A DNA stretch of 64,000 nucleotides from positions 4,966,501-5,030,500 of the forward strand of contig NZ_MEHJ01000001.1 of the NCBI RefSeq assembly GCF_001746415.1, read 5' to 3'. The notes beneath the pieces were generated by a model that did no database searches, was not told the origin of the DNA, and worked only from the letters and a program-made list of their open reading frames with translations. This DNA comes from Streptomyces agglomeratus (GTDB lineage Bacteria; Actinomycetota; Actinomycetes; Streptomycetales; Streptomycetaceae). Below are positions 60,114-64,000 of this stretch, in pieces (position 1 is the stretch's first letter; every line of letters begins with the position of its first letter). The position numbers and the translations under genes were made by a program.

Positions 60114-62048
60114 CTACGGGACCTCGATCCAGACGCCCTCGGACGGCGTGCCCTGATCGTCCGTCACGAACAGCATGTAGTAGCCGGACGGGACCAGCGC
60201 CCGGTTCTTCGGCACGGTGACCGAGATGCCGCCCTTCGTCTTCTTCATCTCCAGCGCCACCGTGCGCTGGTCGACGTCTGTGACGTGCGTGACGGCGCTG
60301 GGCCGCATCAGCTTCGCGTCCTTGATCGACGCGGCGTGCGCCGACTTGAAGGTGGCCGTACCGCCGCGCCTGACCGTCTTCGGTCCGCCGGTCAGCTTCG
60401 GCCGCGCGTCCCGGAAGAGGTACGGCGGCGTGTAGATCTCGATGCGCTGTTCGAAGACGCCCGGCCTGGTGTTGGCCTTGTCAGAGTACAGGGAGTCCGA
60501 CCCGAAGATCATGACGCGCCCGTCGGGCAGCAGCAGCGAGCCCGAGTGGTAGTTGCGCCCCACGGCCGGGTCGGCCACCCGGCGGTACTTGCCGGTCTTG
60601 GCGTCGTACAGGCGCGCCTGGAGGATGTCCGAGCCGCCGCGGCCCCGGTAGTCGTTGGAGCCGCCGGTGATCAGGACACTGTCGTCCGGCATCAGGGACG
60701 CGCTGGGGTAGCGGGTGCCCTGGTCGAGCGAGTCGCCGTCCTTGAAGCGCGGGTTCGGGTCCTTCAGGTCGACCAGCCGTGACTTCTCGCTGGACTTCTC
60801 CGACTCGCCGACCCCGCCGCCGCCGATGACCATGTACTTCTCGTCCTGGGCGGGAGGCAGCCGCACGGTCGCGGAGGTCTCCATCATGTCCGGGTCGCTG
60901 AGCCCGGGGACCTTCTTGAACGTGTTGGTCTCCAGATCCCAGACACCCGGCTCGCGGCCCTCGTCCGCCGGCCCGTACCCGGCGTTGGAGCCCGAGTAGA
61001 AGAGCTTGCCGTTGTTCATCAGGAAGATCGCGGGGTACGTCGGGAACTTCCGTACGACCCCGGTGTACTCCCACTTCTTCGTGGCCGGGTCGTAGATCTC
61101 GTCCTTGCCGGGGACGATCTGCCCGATCTCGTCCAGGCCGGACAGCGACAGGACCTTGCCGTCCTCCAGCGTGGTGAGCGTCGGGTACCAGCGCGCCTCG
61201 TTCATCGGGTCGACGGTGATGTACTTCTCCGCCACCGGGTCGAACTCGTAGGCGTCCCTGATGCCTTGGAAGTCCTTCTTGTCCAGGGCGAGCTTCTGTG
61301 CGATCCCGTACACGTTCTTGGCGTCGGTGCCCGTCAGGCCGTGGACCCGGTAGTTGTCCTCGGTGCCGGACTCGTACTTCTTGCCGGACGCCTTGGCCTC
61401 GACGTAGATCCGGCCGAGCCCCGCCTCGGTGCGCAGGAACCGGCCGGTCTGCTTGTCGAAGATCTTCTTCGCCTTCTCGACCAGGACGGGGTCCTTGGAG
61501 ACGTACGTCTTGCCGTTCTTCTTGCCCGTGAAGATGGTGCCCGCGGGCAGCGTCTTCGGGGCGTCGGGGTCCTCGTTGTGGACGATCATCAGGCCGCCGG
61601 CCCTGGTGACGTCACCTTCGAGCTTCTCGTACCGCTTGGTGCCGCCCGCCACGAGCAGCTTCCCGTCGGGCAGCTGGGTGTGCCCGGCGCAGAACATGTC
61701 CTTCGGCGTCGGAATCTTCTTGTACGAGTCGGTCTTCGGGTCCCACAGCACCGACTCGAACTTCTTCGCGTCGAAGTTCTTCTGGTTGTTCCCCGAACCG
61801 GCGATGAGCAGCACCTTGCCGGTGTGCAGCAGCGCGGCGTGGATCGTGTTGATGCGGAACTCGGACGGGACGTCGAGGAAGTCCCAGTGGCCGTTCTCCG
61901 CCTTGTACTCGGGCCGGTTGATCTTGTAGTCGTGGTACTGCTCCGAGCCGAAGCGGTAGAGCGCGGGCCCGTTCATCCCCGCCAGAGCGAGCACCACCGC
62001 ACCCGTTATCGCCAGGCGGCGAGCACGGCGGCTCGGACGGTATTTCAT
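60114..62048 (-). CDS. glxA: GlxA, mononuclear copper radical oxidase
   Basis: The 644-residue membrane-anchored oxidase (one N-terminal helix about 12-30) folds as a kelch-type beta-propeller plus a C-terminal domain (PPYLFRDARPKLTGGP). Cys120 (DMFCAGHTQLPDGK) and the ARWYPTLTTL motif (Trp287/Tyr288) correspond to the Tyr-Cys cofactor and stacking Trp of galactose-oxidase-type enzymes. GlxA in Streptomyces lividans requires copper and is needed for tip glycan deposition and aggregation. Its start overlaps the stop of cslA by 4 nt. Confidence 0.92.
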   Translation of the reverse strand: MKYRPSRRARRLAITGAVVLALAGMNGPALYRFGSEQYHDYKINRPEYKAENGHWDFLDVPSEFRINTIHAALLHTGKVLLIAGSGNNQKNFDAKKFESVLWDPKTDSYKKIPTPKDMFCAGHTQLPDGKLLVAGGTKRYEKLEGDVTRAGGLMIVHNEDPDAPKTLPAGTIFTGKKNGKTYVSKDPVLVEKAKKIFDKQTGRFLRTEAGLGRIYVEAKASGKKYESGTEDNYRVHGLTGTDAKNVYGIAQKLALDKKDFQGIRDAYEFDPVAEKYITVDPMNEARWYPTLTTLEDGKVLSLSGLDEIGQIVPGKDEIYDPATKKWEYTGVVRKFPTYPAIFLMNNGKLFYSGSNAGYGPADEGREPGVWDLETNTFKKVPGLSDPDMMETSATVRLPPAQDEKYMVIGGGGVGESEKSSEKSRLVDLKDPNPRFKDGDSLDQGTRYPSASLMPDDSVLITGGSNDYRGRGGSDILQARLYDAKTGKYRRVADPAVGRNYHSGSLLLPDGRVMIFGSDSLYSDKANTRPGVFEQRIEIYTPPYLFRDARPKLTGGPKTVRRGGTATFKSAHAASIKDAKLMRPSAVTHVTDVDQRTVALEMKKTKGGISVTVPKNRALVPSGYYMLFVTDDQGTPSEGVWIEVP

Positions 62049-63991
62049 TTCTTACGTCCCCCAAGGGCGATCTGCATGGTCTGGTCGGAAGCGGCCCAGG
62101 TGGGCTTGGGCTGAGGCGCGTGGGTCTCCGGCGGGGGGCCGGCCGGCGGCTGCGACTGGCTCGGCGGCGACCCGTGCGGGCCCGGCTTCTTCTTGTTCTT
62201 CTTCTCCTGGCGCATGGTCCAGCGCCAGGCGAAGATCGGCGCCGCCGTGATCAGCAGGGCGAGCGTGGCCCAGGTGATCATCGCGGGGTGGTTGTGGCCG
62301 AAGAAGAAGGACGAGCCGAGGGAGCCGCCGAAGACCAGGATGAAGAAGAGGTGGATACGGAAGGTGCCGAAGAGCGTGTCGGGGCTGGAGGAGTCGCCCT
62401 TGGGCGTCACCACGAAGCCGGACTTGCGGCGCAGCACGGCGTCCATCAGCGAGCGCGCGTAGATCGGCGCCGAGAGCGCGGACATCACCATGCCGGCCAG
62501 GCCGCCGGAGCCTTCGGGCTCGTGCGGCGAGACGTTGTGGCGGCGGTTCCAGATGTAGAGGCCGATCTGGAGCGCCGAGGCGTTGCCGTACAGCATCATC
62601 CAGATCGCCGGGTCGATCTGGACGCCGGAGGCGCCCATGCCCAGGAAGAGCGCGCAGCTGAGGGCCGCCAGAATCCAGTTCATGGCGGACATCGGATAGA
62701 AGATGATCATCATTGTGTAGTTGAAGAGCTTGCCTGCGGGCAGCGAGCCGTAGCCCCTCCAGTACTGCTTGAGGATCGTCTCGTACGTACCGCGCGACCA
62801 GCGCAGCTGCTGGGTGAAGAAGTCGGTCCACGCGGTCGGGCCCTCGCCGACGGCCAGCACGTCCGGGGTGTAGACGGACCGCCACTTCCTGCCGGTGGCC
62901 GGGTTCGTGGCGCGGTGGATCTCGAAGCCGGTGGCCATGTCCTCGGTGATCGAGTCGTACAGGCCGCCGATCTGCTTGAGCGCCCTGATGCGTACGGCGT
63001 TGGACGTGCCGACGAACATGGGGGCGCCGTAGCGGTTGCCCGCGCGCTGGATCAGGGCGTGGAACAGGAACTGCTGCGACTCGGCGGCCTTCGTGACGAA
63101 GGTGTCGTAGTTGCCGTACACCTGCGGACCGATGACGAAGCCGATGTCCGGGTCGCGGAAGTAGCCGAGCATCCGCTCCAGGTAGTTGGGCAGCGGCACG
63201 TGGTCGGTGTCGACGGAGGCGAAGAAGTCGTAGGCGTCGCCGTGCGCGTCGAGCCAGGCGTTGTAGTTGCCGTGCTTGGTCTTGGCGCGGTGCGGGCCCT
63301 TGGCCTGGTTCCACTTCGCGATGCCCTTGCGGGAGAAGTGGTGCACACCGAGGCGCTCGCAGACCTCCCTGACCGCCGGGTCGTTGCCCTCGTCGAGGAG
63401 CCATACGTGCATCAGGCCGCGGTGGCGGATCTTGACCGCCGCCTCCAGCGTCTTCGTCACCATCTCCAGCGGCTCCTTGCCGGGGACGAAGGAGGTGAGG
63501 AAGGCCACACGGGTGCCGGTCTCGGGCACCACGGGGACGGGATCACGGGCGACCAGGGTCGCGTGTGCGTTCGACAGGACGTTCATCGTGCGGAAGAGCT
63601 CGATCAGGCCGATCGAGACCAGCATGACGATGTCGAGGATCAGCAGCGTGTCGTTCTTGAGGTTGGGGTCGCGCTCGGTCCAGTGCTCGGGCTGCATCAG
63701 CCAGACGAACAGGCCCAGCGAGAGCAGCGGCGCGGCGCACAGCAGCAGGGCGGCGCGGATGCGGTGCGGCTCCTGCGAGAGCAGTGAGCGGTACTGCACG
63801 GTGTAAGGCTTGGCCGGGTCGGGCTGGGTCAGTGGCCCGGCGAGCCGGCTGTAGTGCTCGTAGTCGTACCTCGGCAGCGGCTTCTTGGCCCGGATGCGCG
63901 ACCCCCCGGTCCGCAGCTGCGGGGGTATCCGAAGCTGCGCCGTCCGGGAAGGGTCGTTGTTGTGCCGGGCGCCGGTCGGCGTCGACGTCAT
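62045..63991 (-). CDS. cslA: CslA, cellulose synthase-like glycosyltransferase (GT2)
   Basis: The 648-residue membrane enzyme synthesises a beta-glucan-type polysaccharide at hyphal tips in Streptomyces. N-terminal helices are at about 80-100 and 117-135; catalytic motifs are LLDEGND, SVDTDH (DxD), SITEDMATG (TED) and QQLRWSRG (QxxRW). Several C-terminal helices follow. The C-terminal tail after about 595 is Lys/Pro-rich. ATG start near the window edge; the upstream promoter is cut off. Co-transcribed with glxA. Confidence 0.93.
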   Translation of the reverse strand: MTSTPTGARHNNDPSRTAQLRIPPQLRTGGSRIRAKKPLPRYDYEHYSRLAGPLTQPDPAKPYTVQYRSLLSQEPHRIRAALLLCAAPLLSLGLFVWLMQPEHWTERDPNLKNDTLLILDIVMLVSIGLIELFRTMNVLSNAHATLVARDPVPVVPETGTRVAFLTSFVPGKEPLEMVTKTLEAAVKIRHRGLMHVWLLDEGNDPAVREVCERLGVHHFSRKGIAKWNQAKGPHRAKTKHGNYNAWLDAHGDAYDFFASVDTDHVPLPNYLERMLGYFRDPDIGFVIGPQVYGNYDTFVTKAAESQQFLFHALIQRAGNRYGAPMFVGTSNAVRIRALKQIGGLYDSITEDMATGFEIHRATNPATGRKWRSVYTPDVLAVGEGPTAWTDFFTQQLRWSRGTYETILKQYWRGYGSLPAGKLFNYTMMIIFYPMSAMNWILAALSCALFLGMGASGVQIDPAIWMMLYGNASALQIGLYIWNRRHNVSPHEPEGSGGLAGMVMSALSAPIYARSLMDAVLRRKSGFVVTPKGDSSSPDTLFGTFRIHLFFILVFGGSLGSSFFFGHNHPAMITWATLALLITAAPIFAWRWTMRQEKKNKKKPGPHGSPPSQSQPPAGPPPETHAPQPKPTWAASDQTMQIALGGRKK

Positions 63992-64000
63992 GAGTCATCC

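Overview
The window is a chromosomal segment from a Streptomyces or very close relative. It is strongly GC-rich with G/C-saturated third codon positions. It encodes a streptogrisin-type protease, class E and class F sortases, a UPF0303/HbpS-like protein and the cslA-glxA-cslZ hyphal-tip polysaccharide locus, all typical of that genus. No rRNA, tRNA, CRISPR array or transposase was recognised.

Layout. 1-16.4 kb is ordinary core or accessory chromosome: an MHS-type MFS transporter, Bcp peroxiredoxin, DUF3618 and GroES-like proteins, a guanidinium exporter (SugE/Gdx) behind a guanidine-III (mini-ykkC-III type) riboswitch, a class A penicillin-binding protein, a three-gene ABC-2 exporter, a DUF1707/LiaF-like protein, a secreted SGNH hydrolase, a DUF445 protein, a streptogrisin B-like protease and a secreted beta-propeller-like protein.

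16.5-36.1 kb is the most unusual part, a composite anti-phage/DNA-modification island. On the minus strand, a small orphan gene is followed by four genes whose ends overlap by 4 nt: a 1587-aa protein with an N-terminal GHKL (sacsin-like) ATPase and a C-terminal SF2 helicase, a UvrD-like SF1 helicase, DrmA and DrmB (the DISARM pair). Divergent to it is a plus-strand trio: an XRE-type HTH fused to a second GHKL ATPase, an unrecognised protein and a DUF6339-like protein. Convergent with the trio are an intact 5-methylcytosine methyltransferase, a second methyltransferase homologue lacking the catalytic Pro-Cys-Gln, and a Vsr nuclease. The divergent spacer holds an 18-bp perfect hairpin and a direct repeat that could be operators. 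No DrmC (PLD) or recognisable DrmE/DrmD is present, so this is a DISARM-like locus with a non-canonical gene set.

36.2-46.5 kb holds a SEC-C protein, a class E sortase, DUF6412 and YidC/Oxa1, an FAH-family enzyme, a UPF0303 protein and a Gfo/Idh/MocA oxidoreductase divergent from a ROK repressor around a palindromic operator, a cell-surface Asp-Pro repeat protein and LtrA. 46.6-55.4 kb is a 2-aminoethylphosphonate-type locus: a GntR/UTRA regulator, an FAD oxidoreductase (TIGR03364-like), a phosphonatase-like HAD, an ABC importer (PhnT-U-V-S type) and a Tat-exported phosphodiesterase-like enzyme. GGTCTRGWCC operator boxes precede both transcription units, suggesting one regulon. 55.5-58.7 kb contains a HAD-IIA phosphatase, a small surface protein with a class F sortase, and CbtB-CbtA cobalt transport under a cobalamin riboswitch. 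59-64 kb is cslZ (GH6), glxA (radical copper oxidase) and cslA (GT2 synthase), with cslZ convergent to glxA-cslA across a strong terminator.
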